A DNA stretch of 64,000 nt from Diphasiastrum complanatum (GCA_029204225.1 MU831901.1:33525-97524); one strand, 5' to 3'; shown: positions 22,694 to 36,388, counted from the first letter of the stretch. The notes: generated from the letters alone by a model not told the origin. A program made the numbers and translations.

Positions 22694-23005
22694 ATGGCCC
22701 GTACCAAGCAGACAGCACGTCTTTCCACATTTGCCCCTCCTTGTCCTCCTGTAGGAAGGGCAGTGGGCACTGGTAGGAGAGTAGGTCGGCCGAGAAGACC
22801 ATGGCTAAGGGATATCAAGAGACTACAGAGGACAACTAATCTCCTGATTCCCCGTGCTCTGTTCTACAGGTCTGTGAGATTAGTGACAAGATCACTCTCA
22901 CATGATGTTCGCTGGAACATAACAGCCCTGGAAGCCCTCCATACTGCCTATGAGGATTTTCAAGTTAAATTCTATGAGGACTCTACAATGCTGTCTAGAT
23001 CTTGA
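22694..23005 (+). CDS. Truncated histone H3-like protein with CENH3-like features
   Basis: 103 codons from ATG 22694 to TGA 23003-23005. The tail starts MARTKQTARLSTF: the H3 tail motif ARTKQTAR is exact, but histone position K9 is Leu. A Pro/Arg-rich stretch lacking most acetylatable lysines follows. The histone fold reads RRPWLRDIKRLQRTTNLLIP (alphaN), LFYRSVRLVTRSLS (alpha1), HDVRWNITALEALHTAYEDF (loop 1/alpha2) and ends YEDSTMLSRS. LLIP, RW and EDF plus ML are residues found in plant CENH3 rather than canonical H3, whereas loop 1 has the H3 length. The GTVA of the RPGTVAL box is deleted. Loop 2 and alpha3 are absent. The stop comes from the junction with the antisense gene at 22972-24124. 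It could be a domesticated variant, a capture by a transposon, or a pseudogene. Confidence 0.6.
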   Translation: MARTKQTARLSTFAPPCPPVGRAVGTGRRVGRPRRPWLRDIKRLQRTTNLLIPRALFYRSVRLVTRSLSHDVRWNITALEALHTAYEDFQVKFYEDSTMLSRS

Positions 23006-24124
23006 TCTAATGGGGCCCAAGTACCATTGTATTTTTTCCATCTCTGATAATGAAGCACCATACTAAGCATTTGTTTTTCTACACTGTATCCAAATGATAT
23101 GGATGAATGTTTGATTCTACAAGCAATATCTACAGTGGATTTTATATCCCAACCTTTGTCCATGAATTTGAATAAAAAATCATCTGATAGATTTTTGCAA
23201 ACAAACAATGTGGGAGTTCGATGCACCTCCGTGTTTGAAAAAGAGCTGACAAACAATGACATTGGAACAAACCAGCTTAAGTGCACATTTCTTGATCTAG
23301 TACTTATTTTGAGTGACTTTTGTACATCATTATATAGCTTGGAACGAAAACATTTTATTATATAGTCGTTGACTGCAATCCACCACACTAGTTTTTCCAT
23401 TCTTCCATTTGTGTCTGGAATATACATAGCATCATAAAAAAATATTTCAGAATCTGCAAGTTCTTTTGCCGTTCGTCCTCTGTATTGCAATTTGCCAATT
23501 TATGAATGGATGACATCTATAATACCTGAAAGAGATGCCACAGGTTCACATTCATGTATATTTGAAGGATATAGATCTGCAATACAAAATCATAATAAGC
23601 TCCCATTCATAAATATGAATACGTTTTAAAAATGACAAGCAACCCAAAAAATTAAGATACTTACAATTACATTTTTGAAAATCATGTGGATTTACAACCT
23701 CCACATTAAGTTCTGAATGCATATAAACATGTTGAATAAGCACCTCTGAAATGGTTTATCCTCTTGTAGAAACTTTGAAATCAATAATCCGCCCTTTCCA
23801 ATAAGATCTATATGTATACTTGGCCTTTTTCTTTTGGCAAAAATCCCCTCTCACCGATGGATGCATCAGTACCCAAAAAGCCTTATGATATTCACGGGCA
23901 ATCCATGTGCCATTGTCTTCCCTCTCATTATAAAATATTGCAGAGCATATCAAGGATCTCGGTCTCCTTCTCATCGCCATAGCTTGAAGAGTCTCACGTT
24001 TGAATTTGTCAATATGAGAGTCCAGAGCATAATAGACGCCAAACCTATTTGTGAGTTCCAAGATAATTTTAACTTGAGTTAACCCAAGCAGTTTAGTCAA
24101 CCAGTCACCGTGCACACCAGCCAA
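22972..24124 (-). pseudogene. Spliced gene of unknown family, copy 1
   Basis: Minus strand. Exon 1 runs from 24124 to 23665 (MAGVHGDWLTKLLGLTQVKI...LICSAIFYNEREDNGTW...KGRIIDFKVSTRG, stop, then TISEVLIQHVYMHSELNVEV). It ends at a GTAAGT donor. The intron is 23577-23664 (88 bp, acceptor TTGCAG). Exon 2 starts in phase with YLYPSNIHECEPVASLSGII and continues ELADSEIFFYDAMYIPDTNG...SRNVHLSWFVPMSLFV...TPTLFVCKNLSDDFL...WAPLDQDLD, ending at TAG 22972-22974. In-frame TAA occurs once in each exon. The same protein, with the intron at the same place, recurs at 42380-43740, so it is a real gene family. I do not recognise it. The C-terminal part seen in copy 2 is lost here at the junction with the H3-like ORF. 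Confidence 0.65.
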
Positions 24125-24329
24125 TAGTATGCTTCCAATCTACCGGAATGGAAATTCAAATTTGCCCAAACATAGATTGTGTTTTCTGGGTCAAGCGAGT
24201 TATGTTACATAGAAGCCATCATGTCAAGAACCGATTAGGCCACATGGACATAAAAAGTGAGGAAAAAAAAAACTCATAACAAACGGCCCTTCTAAGTTTT
24301 AGAACTCCTGTAATGAGTCATTATCCCAG
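24125..24329. other. No recognisable feature
   Basis: Short spacer upstream of the unknown spliced gene. A promoter would be expected here, but no TATA box or other element stands out. Confidence 0.3.
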
Positions 24330-24960
24330 AGGCTCTAAATCTTTTTCTAGATTCCTTACCCTAATTCTAAACCTTGAACCCTATGTTCTAAACCCTAAAC
24401 CCTATCCCCTAAATTCTAAACCCTAAATTGCTTACTAGAAATCCCAAGTGCTAGATCCATAAATCTCCTACCAAAGCTCTTTTGCCCTAAACCCTAAACC
24501 CTAACCCCTAACCCCTAAACTCCTTGCCCCTTATCCTAAACCCATTTCTCTCGGTCCCTTACCATAAATTTCAAATCCGAAACCCTAAGCTCGAAAGTCT
24601 TATTTGTAGATCCTAAACCCTAAGCCCTAGACCTTAAATCCCAAAACTTTTAAATCTAAAACCTAAGCCCCTTACCCTAAACTTGCTACTCCAAAGGCCG
24701 TAAACTCTTTTCCTAGATTCCTTACCCTGAACACTAAACCCTAAACTTTAAACCATGAACTCTTTACCCTAAACTTTATATCTTATACCCTAAATCCTAA
24801 ATCCTAAACCCTAAACTCCTTACTAAAAATACCTAGTGCTAGATCCATAAATCTCTTTTCCTAGATCCTTTATACTGAACCCTAAACCATAAGCCCTAGG
24901 CTCTAAACTTCTTGCCCCAACCACTAAACTCATTTGTCTAGACTCCTTACTCTAAATTCC
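24330..24960. repeat. Degenerate interstitial telomere-like tract (CCCTAAA)n
   Basis: Many copies of CCCTAAA and one- or two-base variants (CCCTAAC, CCCTAAG, TCCTAAA) are spread through about 630 bp. They are separated by words such as ACTCCTTACC, CTAGATTCCTTACCC and CTAGATCCATAAATCTC, which themselves repeat. The motif is the plant telomere repeat TTTAGGG read on the other strand. The array is too degraded for a working telomere. It suggests an old interstitial telomeric insertion or a satellite derived from it. Confidence 0.85.
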
Positions 24961-25009
24961 AAATCTGGCAAAACTGTAGTGGGATTTCCTATCCACCTTC
25001 AATCCTATA

Positions 25010-25240
25010 CTAAGCACTTACATAGTATCTCTCCCTAGGCTCATAGATGGGAGGAGTTTGTTCATGATCCTCTTTATGAACTTGATCTTGATGTGCAATT
25101 TCCTGTGGAACATCATCTTCAGTTTCTTCTAAGATGGCAGGAAGCCTTTTAATGTCACCATCATCCTTTTTATTATCATCCTCATCAAATATATGCATTT
25201 CATTGAAGAGTACATTCTTACTAATGTGAATCTTCTATTT
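25010..25240 (-). pseudogene. copia integrase-RT linker fragment
   Basis: Minus strand: HISKNVLFNEMHIFDEDDNK, followed by an acidic stretch with many Asp/Glu and PPIYEPRERYY. The S(R/K).V.F(D/N)E block followed by an acidic linker is the region between integrase and reverse transcriptase in copia pol. Neither flanking domain is present. Confidence 0.5.
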
Positions 25241-25254
25241 TTCTGGTTCAAAGT

Positions 25255-26227
25255 GTTGGATTTATTTCCTCTACTCTCCTAGTTCCCATGTTAATCTGTT
25301 TTCATGATTATCGCTGTATTTTTACTCGTATTGTCGCACAATCTGCAGAAATACATGAAAAGTCGATGACAATGTTCCTTCGACTTTCCCGACATCAACT
25401 TTCTCGAAGTCTACTTTCATGACAAATCGACTTACCCGAAGTTTTCGGGCAGTTTGTGCATTTTTTGCATTCTTCGATTTTGTCACATTCTTCGGCTTCT
25501 TCGACTTTTTTGCATTTTTTGCAAAAAAGACTGAAGACTTTCCTTGATAGCCAAATGTCGGATTTCATGCTTATTTCCTGTATTGTACAAACCAAATCGA
25601 CAATGAAAGTAGTCGTCCACGATGTCTTCCAGACAGCACAACAGCCTCACGCCATCTCTAGTACCTTTCATATGCACAAATGTAATTTGTATATATCTGA
25701 TCAAATGTAATATACAATAATGCAGTAATACAATACCAGATGCAATAAGCTGATTACTAATATGCTCAAGTGCACATTGACGCTGAGATGCCAACTTATC
25801 AGAGAGAGACACTGTAGATGCTTTCATGCATCGATTCTTTCTTTTTCAGGCGGATTATCAATATAAGCTCATAGTTGTTACAGATTGTAGTCAGCTTTTG
25901 TGAGCATGCAGTTTTGCCCGCAATTGTCTTGTGCTCACCTGCATTATCTAACTTGTATTTCATTATACTTAATTTGAATAAACTACTGTCTCTGCCACTT
26001 TCTATCTGACTTTTTGATTAACTTGTCTGATTGTCTGCTCTTTGCTTTCGCAACCACCGCACAATCAGGCTCTTAATTTATTCTTGTGTTCGCCTACTTA
26101 GTTATCAATAGTGCATGCACCGAGGGAATTTGTCGGACACTACCTTCGAGCAGTAGTAGGATCATCCCGATCCGGTTGTTCGGCTAGGCTCGAATTGTCG
26201 AACCCAGCATTCCAGATTTCTCCAGCA
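25255..26227 (+). mobile_element. Putative copia 5' LTR
   Basis: Starts TGTTGGATTTATT at about 25255 and ends TTTCTCCAGCA at 26227, immediately before a PBS, so it has TG...CA ends and the right position. The left end is a guess, because no second LTR was seen. The part at 25380-25530 is rich in TTCGA/TCGAC and TTTTTGCA words. Confidence 0.4.
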
Positions 26228-26241
26228 TGGTATCAGAGCTT
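26228..26241 (+). other. copia primer-binding site
   Basis: TGGTATCAGAGCTT directly after the LTR end CA, 175 bp upstream of the gag ATG at 26416. Confidence 0.85.
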
Positions 26242-26415
26242 ATCTAATTTCTTAAGCGGTTATATGTCAGAGTTATTTCTATAGCCTGATAAGCTTCCGA
26301 TAGAATCCGATTCTATTAGCTGATAGAATAACTGTTTTTTTGTTTTGTATATTGCATTAGATTTTCATTTTTAAATCACTGATAGTCGTTACTATTACCT
26401 AGACTAACTATCCAC

Positions 26416-26706
26416 ATGGATTCCCAAGAGAAAGCCAGTCCTATCATGGACAAGCTTGATGGAGCCAATTACCATCTGTTGAAATTTAATATGAGAACTT
26501 TGTTAATGTCTAAGGAGTTGTATGACATTGTTATAGGTGCAGAGGCAAGACCCGAAGCCAATGATGATGCAATCTCCCGATGGAAGTTGAAGGGTGGCAA
26601 AATTTTGCGTTAATCATCCTCAGCATTTCAGACACTCAAAGCGGCCACGTGTCTGAAGCTCAGACCTCCAAGGAAGTCTGGGACATCTTGAGCACCTCGT
26701 ATGAAA
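26416..26706 (+). pseudogene. copia gag N-terminal part, fused to gypsy gag
   Basis: ATG 26416: MDSQEKASPIMDKLDGANYH then LLKFNMRTLLMSKELYDIVI, the copia gag start with Trp of the NY..W box replaced by Leu. After one frameshift near 26610 it continues SISDTQSGHVSEAQTSKEVW to about 26700 (UBN2-type). At about 26707 it passes straight into a gypsy-type gag zinc region. The junction is sharp and without an LTR, so it is a chimera made by recombination or template switching. Confidence 0.7.
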
Positions 26707-27540
26707 TGTTGTGGAAGGGATTAAAGGAGACCTGATACCAGTGTATGTGCATCAATTGAGAGGTGACGGAATCTTACACATGGTACGGTGTTTCGGATGT
26801 GGAGGTAAACATCGTAGATCAGAATGTCCACACCAAAATGATCTGTCCTCCTTTTATCCTTGGTGTGAACAATGCGGAATCAATCACCCACATCGTGATT
26901 GTCCACTAAGAGATCCAAAAAAAGCCATTATGACTCCTACCTGCTTGAATCGGCAACCTACATATGGCCACCAAAGTTTGCATTGAAAAGACACAATCCA
27001 CTAGAATTTGTTGGTCCTGCAATCAAGGTTACTAGTTCGACGAAACCTGTTTTGGAAAATTGCTATAACTGTGGTGAACCAGGACATTTTTTGCCTGACT
27101 ATCCGCAGCCATGAAAACTTATCGGGTATATACCTTTATGCTCAAACTGCAAAGAACCTGGCCACAAGTATCCGGACTGTCCACAACTATAGAAGCCATG
27201 TCCAAAGTACTAGTATGTTGCTACACCTGCTGCTGCTGCTGATTCAAAAGTAAAACCTTTGGCAGACGCTGTTGTATAGAAGATTGATGTCATCAAAGCC
27301 AAACATACAAAGACAGTTGACCAATCTTGGCCAAGCGATGTCAAGAAGTTATTTAAAGTGACTATGAGAAGCAAAAGCTCTTCGAAACCTAACACAAAAG
27401 TATCTTCAAAGAAGCAAAGAAATTCCTCAAAGAAGAAATCTTGAACAAGTCTATAACAATGGAAGATCTCAAAGCTGATCCTGATTATGACTGTGATGGA
27501 GCCAAGCTATTCTTGAAGAATATTTTTGCCGAAGCAAAAT
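26707..27540 (+). pseudogene. gypsy gag zinc-knuckle and linker remnant
   Basis: Reads DLIPVYVHQLRGDGILHMVR, CFGCGGKHRRSECPH and CEQCGINHPHRDCP, closely matching the gag of the gag-only element at 36389-37531. It then gives CYNCGEPGHFLPDYP and CSNCKEPGHKYPDCP (about 27061 and 27147) and a Lys/Ser-rich linker. In the frame of the last two knuckles the only stops up to 27400 are TGA 27112-27114 and TAG at 27190-27192, 27211-27213 and 27277-27279. All can be explained by C to T in CGA or CAG codons. The 27540-27850 part is acidic and unassigned. Confidence 0.7.
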
Positions 27541-27854
27541 AAATTGTCAATTTCGAATTACAGACAACCAATGCAGAGAAGAAAGTCACATTTGAGGAAG
27601 GAGATGTGGAAATCACGAAGACAAAACTTTCGGAGGCCACTATTGACAAGCCTATCTTGAAAGTGAAGACGAAAGACTATGACATTGTAACTGATATAGG
27701 TTTTCTTCGTCCCAATATAACTTTCAAGCAATTGTTTGCAGATAATAATTATTATACAAACAATTAAAAGGTCTCTTTGTCCCTAAGAAGAAAAAATGAA
27801 TTTCTCTGCTAGATGTTGGCGTATTATCTATTGATCTAGGAGACCTTGGCGCAC

Positions 27855-28507
27855 CAGAAGTCGATGTTACAATTTTTTATATTTCATGTTGATCATTATG
27901 CTTTGAAGTATCTTGTTAATAAACCTGATTTATCTGGCCGAATTGCTTGCTAGGTTTAGTTGCTACAAGAGTTCACTTATCAAGTTGAGTTTCGTCAAGG
28001 AAAATATCATACTAATGTTGATTATCTTTCATGACTTAGCACGAGAAAGGTTGAAAAACCGTTAAATGACGGCTTTTCAGTGAAAATTTATTTGAGATAT
28101 CTTCTACGAATTCTTTATATTATGATATTAATATTTATCTCAAAGATCAGATATATCCTGGTGGGTGTGACTTGGAGAAGAAGACATTATTTCAATATAA
28201 AGCTGCACCTTATACCATCATCAACAATATTCTGTATAAGCTTGGTGTAGATCATCGATTAAGAAGGTGTCTTGAAGCTGAAGATATTCCAAAGGTTATT
28301 CGAGCCTTACATTCCAAAGATGTCGATGGACATTTCGCCATGAAGAACACTGTTAAGAAGATTATGACCGCCAAATATTGGTGGCCTACCATGTTTAAGG
28401 ATGTCTCTAATTATATTCAATCTTGTGATCCATGCCAAAGATATAATAAACCAACCAAATATTTGAATTGGCCGTTGACACCAATCATACCACTTGCACC
28501 ATTTTGA
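27855..28507 (+). pseudogene. gypsy RNase H end and integrase zinc domain
   Basis: Starts with a D(H)YALKYLVNKPDLSGRIA box and LLQEFTYQVEFRQGKYHTNV then DYLS, the C-terminal end of Ty3/gypsy RNase H with two or three stops. About 150 bp later comes the H2C2 zinc domain of integrase: RALHSKDVDGHFAMKNTVKK, then ILxAKYWWPTMFKDV-like sequence and YIQSCDPCQRYNKPT. His and Cys ligands are all visible. The frame stops at 28505-28507 before the catalytic core; the next ORF follows at once. Confidence 0.8.
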
Positions 28508-29069
28508 TTCTTTGCAAGCTGAGCTTAATAAGGTTAAGGTAGAAAAGACCACTCTGCAGACCACTTTGCACAATGAGAGCACCGAGCGAATAAAGACAAA
28601 AAATACCTTACAAATATGCAGCAGCTCTGGGTCAATCCAGATTGATCCTTTGAAGTTGTAGTCTCTTCAAGACCAGATGCTCAAGAATTTTTGAGTCGAA
28701 TTTCTTCTTTCACTCAAAAATGACAGAGTATTAGTCGAAGAAGAACTTGCCGAGCTGAAGGAACTTTCCGTTGAGACAACAATATGTTCTGGGCTCGATG
28801 CACATGAGGAATATTTGCAGGCCCTAGAGAAGATTGAAGAATTGGCGAAGGAGCTTCAGGCAACTCACCAATTTTCAGGAGTTGCTGATCACCTAGAGTA
28901 TGCTGAAGCCTACATCAAGATCTTTGACCTTTAGAAGGAGGTAGCAGATCTAAAGTAGCAGCTCGAAAACCATAAGCTCGTCACTACAGATATCCACAAC
29001 CAGGACGTTGCTGAAGTGTTGCCTAAGGCAAAACGACCAAAGAGAAATCAGTCGAAGGTATGTGCATAA
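28506..29069 (+). pseudogene. Coiled-coil ORF with TAG/TGA interruptions
   Basis: One frame of 188 codons directly after the integrase fragment. Its internal stops are TAG 28659-28661, TGA 28692-28694, TAG 28932-28934 and TAG 28956-28958. Heptad-like Leu/Glu/Lys patterns run through it (VEEELAELKELSVETT, YLQALEKIEELAKELQATHQ, KEVADLK then QLENHKL), so a long coiled coil is likely. TAG 28956 falls where the heptad and its neighbour (KLQSL- and LKQQLE-type contexts) suggest Gln. It ends in a basic KRPKRNQSK stretch. The function is unknown; it may be the gag N-terminal coil of another element copy or an accessory ORF. Confidence 0.55.
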
Positions 29070-32706
<3,637 letters not shown>

Positions 32707-32934
32707 GTTGAGGCTAATGCTCATACACGAAATTCTTGTACTTTTGCTCATTTGTAATTCAATGCTATCATTCTCTGATTCTTAGCATGCTAGATTGTGG
32801 TTAAGCCATAAATTCTGTACTAGATCTTGCTATTCAATTTAGAATCAGGTTATTGTGCTAATCATAAAGCTTAATAAGATCAATCATACTTGTGGATCAT
32901 TCTCACACATGTGAGAATTCTGGAAACTTTGTCA

Positions 32935-32949
32935 TGGTATCAGAGCCAA
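32935..32949 (+). other. copia primer-binding site
   Basis: TGGTATCAGAGCCAA preceded by ACTTTGTCA, an LTR end. It belongs to the gag at 33702. Confidence 0.9.
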
Positions 32950-33701
32950 ATTGAGCTTTGCATGCTAACATCTCTGATTATACAAGAATTTGAGAGCTAA
33001 TTCAAGCAAAAAGTAGTTATTTACTTTTCTTTACATTTTTCTAAAAAGTGTTTGGACCAAATTGGATTGAAACTGAATTTTTAGGTCTGAAAAGGATAGT
33101 ACGAAATTTTGGAGTTCCAGACGTGTGAAAATCAGAAATTTTCAGTCCCTTCTATTTCCTTGCTTGTTGATCCAAAGATAGGGGTCTTATAGCTTGTGGA
33201 AAGCTTATGAAGTGTACTTTCCATAGAGATTGATACCAAATCAATCTGATGTGTCTATCAAGAGTTATAAGCTCTTAAAGAGGGTTGGGAGAGGTCCAAA
33301 ATCTGAGTGACCACTTTTTGATTTGATTCAAACTTGCTTTGTTCTGAATCCATTGTTTTGAGTATCCTACACAAGAAACTGAAGATCAAGACTAAGTTTG
33401 ATATTAATTGAACACCTTTGAGCCTTCTGAGTATCATTAGTATTTTCTTTTGAAGCATTTCACACATGCCAAAAGTAGGATTCAAACTTGTCTTAGTGCC
33501 TCAATCCATTTTCAGTGTCTGATCTAGATAATCTTGTTTTGTGAAATATTTGAGATCCATCTCAAATATAGTTGCAAGTTTTTCACATAGGAAGGTAGCA
33601 CATCCTTGAAAATACCTATAGTGAAAGAGAGTAGCAATATTAAGTCTGATTGGAACAAGCTTAAACATATTATTGTCCAATAACTAAGAAGTCTTCACAT
33701 A

Positions 33702-34075
33702 ATGGCACCTGTGGGAGGATATCTTTTAGATGTAGGTGAAAGACTAAGTACTTCTAATTACTCAATTTGGAAGTTTAGAATGGAGTCTATTTTAATACTC
33801 CAAGATGTTATGGAATTGTGCTTGGTATTGAGGAGGAGCCTTAAGCACAACTTGAAATACCAAAGTACAAGAAGAGAGCTAGAATGGCTCTACATTTCAT
33901 TAAGATGAATGTATCTAATGAAATTTTGAGAGAGATAGGACCTTGCACCACAACTAAAAATGCTTGGGATGCACTTAAGTCCATCTATGAAGCAAAGAAT
34001 ACTTCTAGAATACTCACTCTTAGGAATTAGATTTTCCAAATTTTTCAAAGAAGTGAGGAGAGTGCATCAAACTAT
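33702..34075 (+). pseudogene. copia gag N-terminal remnant
   Basis: ATG 33702: MAPVGGYLLDVGERLSTSNY then SIWKFRMESILILQDVMEL. A frameshift follows near 33820 and the capsid continues as KMNVSNEILREIGPCTTTKN then AWDALKSIYEAKNTSRILTL, then a TAG and RSEESAS. Homology to the copia gags at 51390 and 60490 is clear. It ends at about 34075, where sequence belonging to the peptidase gene region begins. Protease and pol are absent. Confidence 0.85.
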
Positions 34076-34213
34076 TTCAAGCTCCACAAGAATAGCAATC
34101 AAAGAGTCATAAGTTATGGAAGTTGTTTGATGATCTTCCATAAGCCTATGAAGGCTCTTGAACTCCTCTAGGCCTCTCTCTTTAAGGCGACATATTCTTA
34201 GCCTATCGGGTGA

Positions 34214-35406
34214 AATACTGGAGGTGGGTCCATTCAATACTGGATGGAGTTTTTCCAGACCCCATTGTTTATAGATGTAGCATTGTTTCCCCTTCAATTC
34301 ATGGCTGCATTTGATTTTCCTGATTTCAAAAGTCTGTATGATGATATGTTCCAATACGACAGACTGGGAACTTCAATTCTCGTGTTGCCATACATAACAA
34401 AGTAAGTGTCTTTTTTTCAGATTTTATTATGTTGAATTTTTTATATGAATTTTGATTTCACATTGATTCTCATAAATTTATTGTTTTCTGGTTGCAGTGA
34501 TCATTGGAGGTTATATGTGTTGTCCTTATACGTCAATAATGAGGGTGTGTGTAATCCAGTCTATTACACACACACACACAAAATTGCCATGAGTCATATC
34601 CAAAAAATATTGGAACTCTTTCCAATACCAAATGCAAAAGCATATACAAAGCTAAAAATTGTTGATGCAGAGGTATTCAAACAATATTTTTTGGATATCG
34701 GTTCAACGCACGCTTGTTTCCATTGTAGATTTAATTATAACATCCTGCGCGTTGATCCGATATCTCATAATGTTAAAATTTGGATTCTGCAGTCCTCCCA
34801 GCAGGTTGATTCTATCAGTTGTGGGAGTTAAACTATTTTAAAAACATCATCTTTTTGAGGGCACCTTTGGCTTCTTGCAAAAAATGTGAAGAGAGAGAAA
34901 AAAAACCTCGAAGGTCATCTAAAATAAACAAGTAACACTCCAGCGACGTCCTTGTCCGCATCAACGATGCTGAATTATTGACCGTATATACTGTTTGTGT
35001 ACAGTTGTCACAAAAGGCATATACTTCCAAGTACAACGGCTTTCGTAATTAGGTGACAAGCATTCAATGTAATTAATACATGGATGACATCTATAAATAG
35101 ATCATTCAAGCACACATTAGGGGTTGCTCCATCCATGAGACACATTATTTGAGCCTCCCAATTATGCCATCAATTTTGGTTGTGATTGCTATTTGACACT
35201 TTTTTAATTGGCTTTCACTACAAGATGGCCTTCCAAATCTGGAAGAGGTAATCTTCGATTAATAACTTTTAATTTTGGTTTTGTTTTTTTCATATTCAAA
35301 TTTCTATTAACTAATCTTTGATTAATTATATTTAACTGTGTTTATGTTTTTTTTCAGTTTAAATGTCCGAAGGTCTCCCCAATGGAGATAATGCACTTCA
35401 GGCAGG
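34214..35406 (+). pseudogene. ULP1-type (C48) cysteine peptidase, spliced, interrupted
   Basis: Exons are readable at about 34214-34401 (WMEFFQTPLFIDVALFPLQF...SLYDDMFQYDRLGTSILVLP), 34498-34831, about 35190-35247 and from 35358. Donor GTAAGT is at 34402, acceptor TTGCAG ends at 34497, donor GTAATC is at 35248 and acceptor TTTCAG ends at 35357; the frames join across the introns. The catalytic His is in DHWRLYVLSL (34499-34528). Gln and Cys are in QQVDSISCG, with the Cys codon at 34820-34822, as in SUMO-specific proteases. The expected middle Asp box is not clear. TAA follows directly after SCGS (34829). The last exon (EEFKCPKVSPMEIMHF) is split at 35406 by a 6.2-kb LTR element and resumes at 41622. 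ULP-like genes are often carried by plant DNA transposons; the sequence does not show which. Confidence 0.75.
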
Positions 35407-35512
35407 TGTTGTGTCGTCGGTGTAGCATAGGGGTCTGTCGCTGGGAGTGACAACCCCGCCTTCACCTACATAGCAAGAAAAGAGAGGGAGAGGAGAGAGA
35501 GGAGAAAGAGAG

Positions 35513-35605
<93 letters not shown>

Positions 35606-36199
35606 CCTAGGTTGAGAAAGGCTTTGGGGGCTCGAGCGCCTACCCAAAGCTATTCTATCCCAACGTAGGGAGAGAGGGAGAAGAGAGAGAGAGAGGAGAG
35701 AGAGAGAGATGGAGATGGAGAAACCAAGAGAGTTTTATTAGAATGAGAATGGAAGATGATACAATACAAAGGAAATGACTCCCTCTTATAGATTTTAGAG
35801 GTGAGCCTTCTTTACTCTCATTGGCCACTTCATTGGGGCAAGGATTCTATTCCAAGCCTTTAAAATAAACACAACTTAAATCTATTGGTGCTAAGAAAGC
35901 ACAAGGGCGCTCACATGATTCATGTGAGTTTTAAGTTGGGCCCTTTTAGCTTTTTTATTTGCAACTTGACTTAGGGCCTCTAATGTCATTTTAGAGTTTT
36001 AAGCCCCTAGTCTCTTATTCCTAGGAATTACAGCTTGCTACTTGTGCTCATTGGTGGCTGGGCTTATACACACAGGATGCCAATCTTGCACTTATTATTC
36101 TACTATACTATGGCGGGGCCCACTAGGCAAGGCTTGACCAACAGTATTTTAAGTGGTGGGACCCACTTATTTATTTGTATACATGAAATACCCACAACA
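35407..36199 (-). repeat. 3' LTR of the gag-only element
   Basis: 793 bp, partner of 40818-41616. It contains a (GA)n tract at 35514-35602. No good polypurine tract is visible next to its inner edge (36200-36230), which is GC-rich and mixed. Confidence 0.9.
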
Positions 36200-36388
36200 G
36201 GGTCCACGGCCCAAAGTAGTGCCGGTCCCTCGGCCACTAGACTGCAATTGTCGTGAAGGGCGATGTTGTCAGTTCTTTTATTGTTGGGACATGGTGCTTC
36301 AGGAAAAGCCTGGATAGAATTCGCTTATGTAAAACCTGAGGCTTTATTAGATGATGGTGATAAGCAAGAACTTGTACTTGCCAGATTT

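Noticed and set aside
22972-23490. Intact 172-residue gene
   Set aside because: It is the second exon of a longer spliced gene; the upstream exon with donor and the paralogue at 43 kb show that it is a fragment with in-frame TAA.
24330-24960. True chromosome end
   Set aside because: The CCCTAAA copies are degenerate and flanked on both sides by ordinary transposon-rich DNA.
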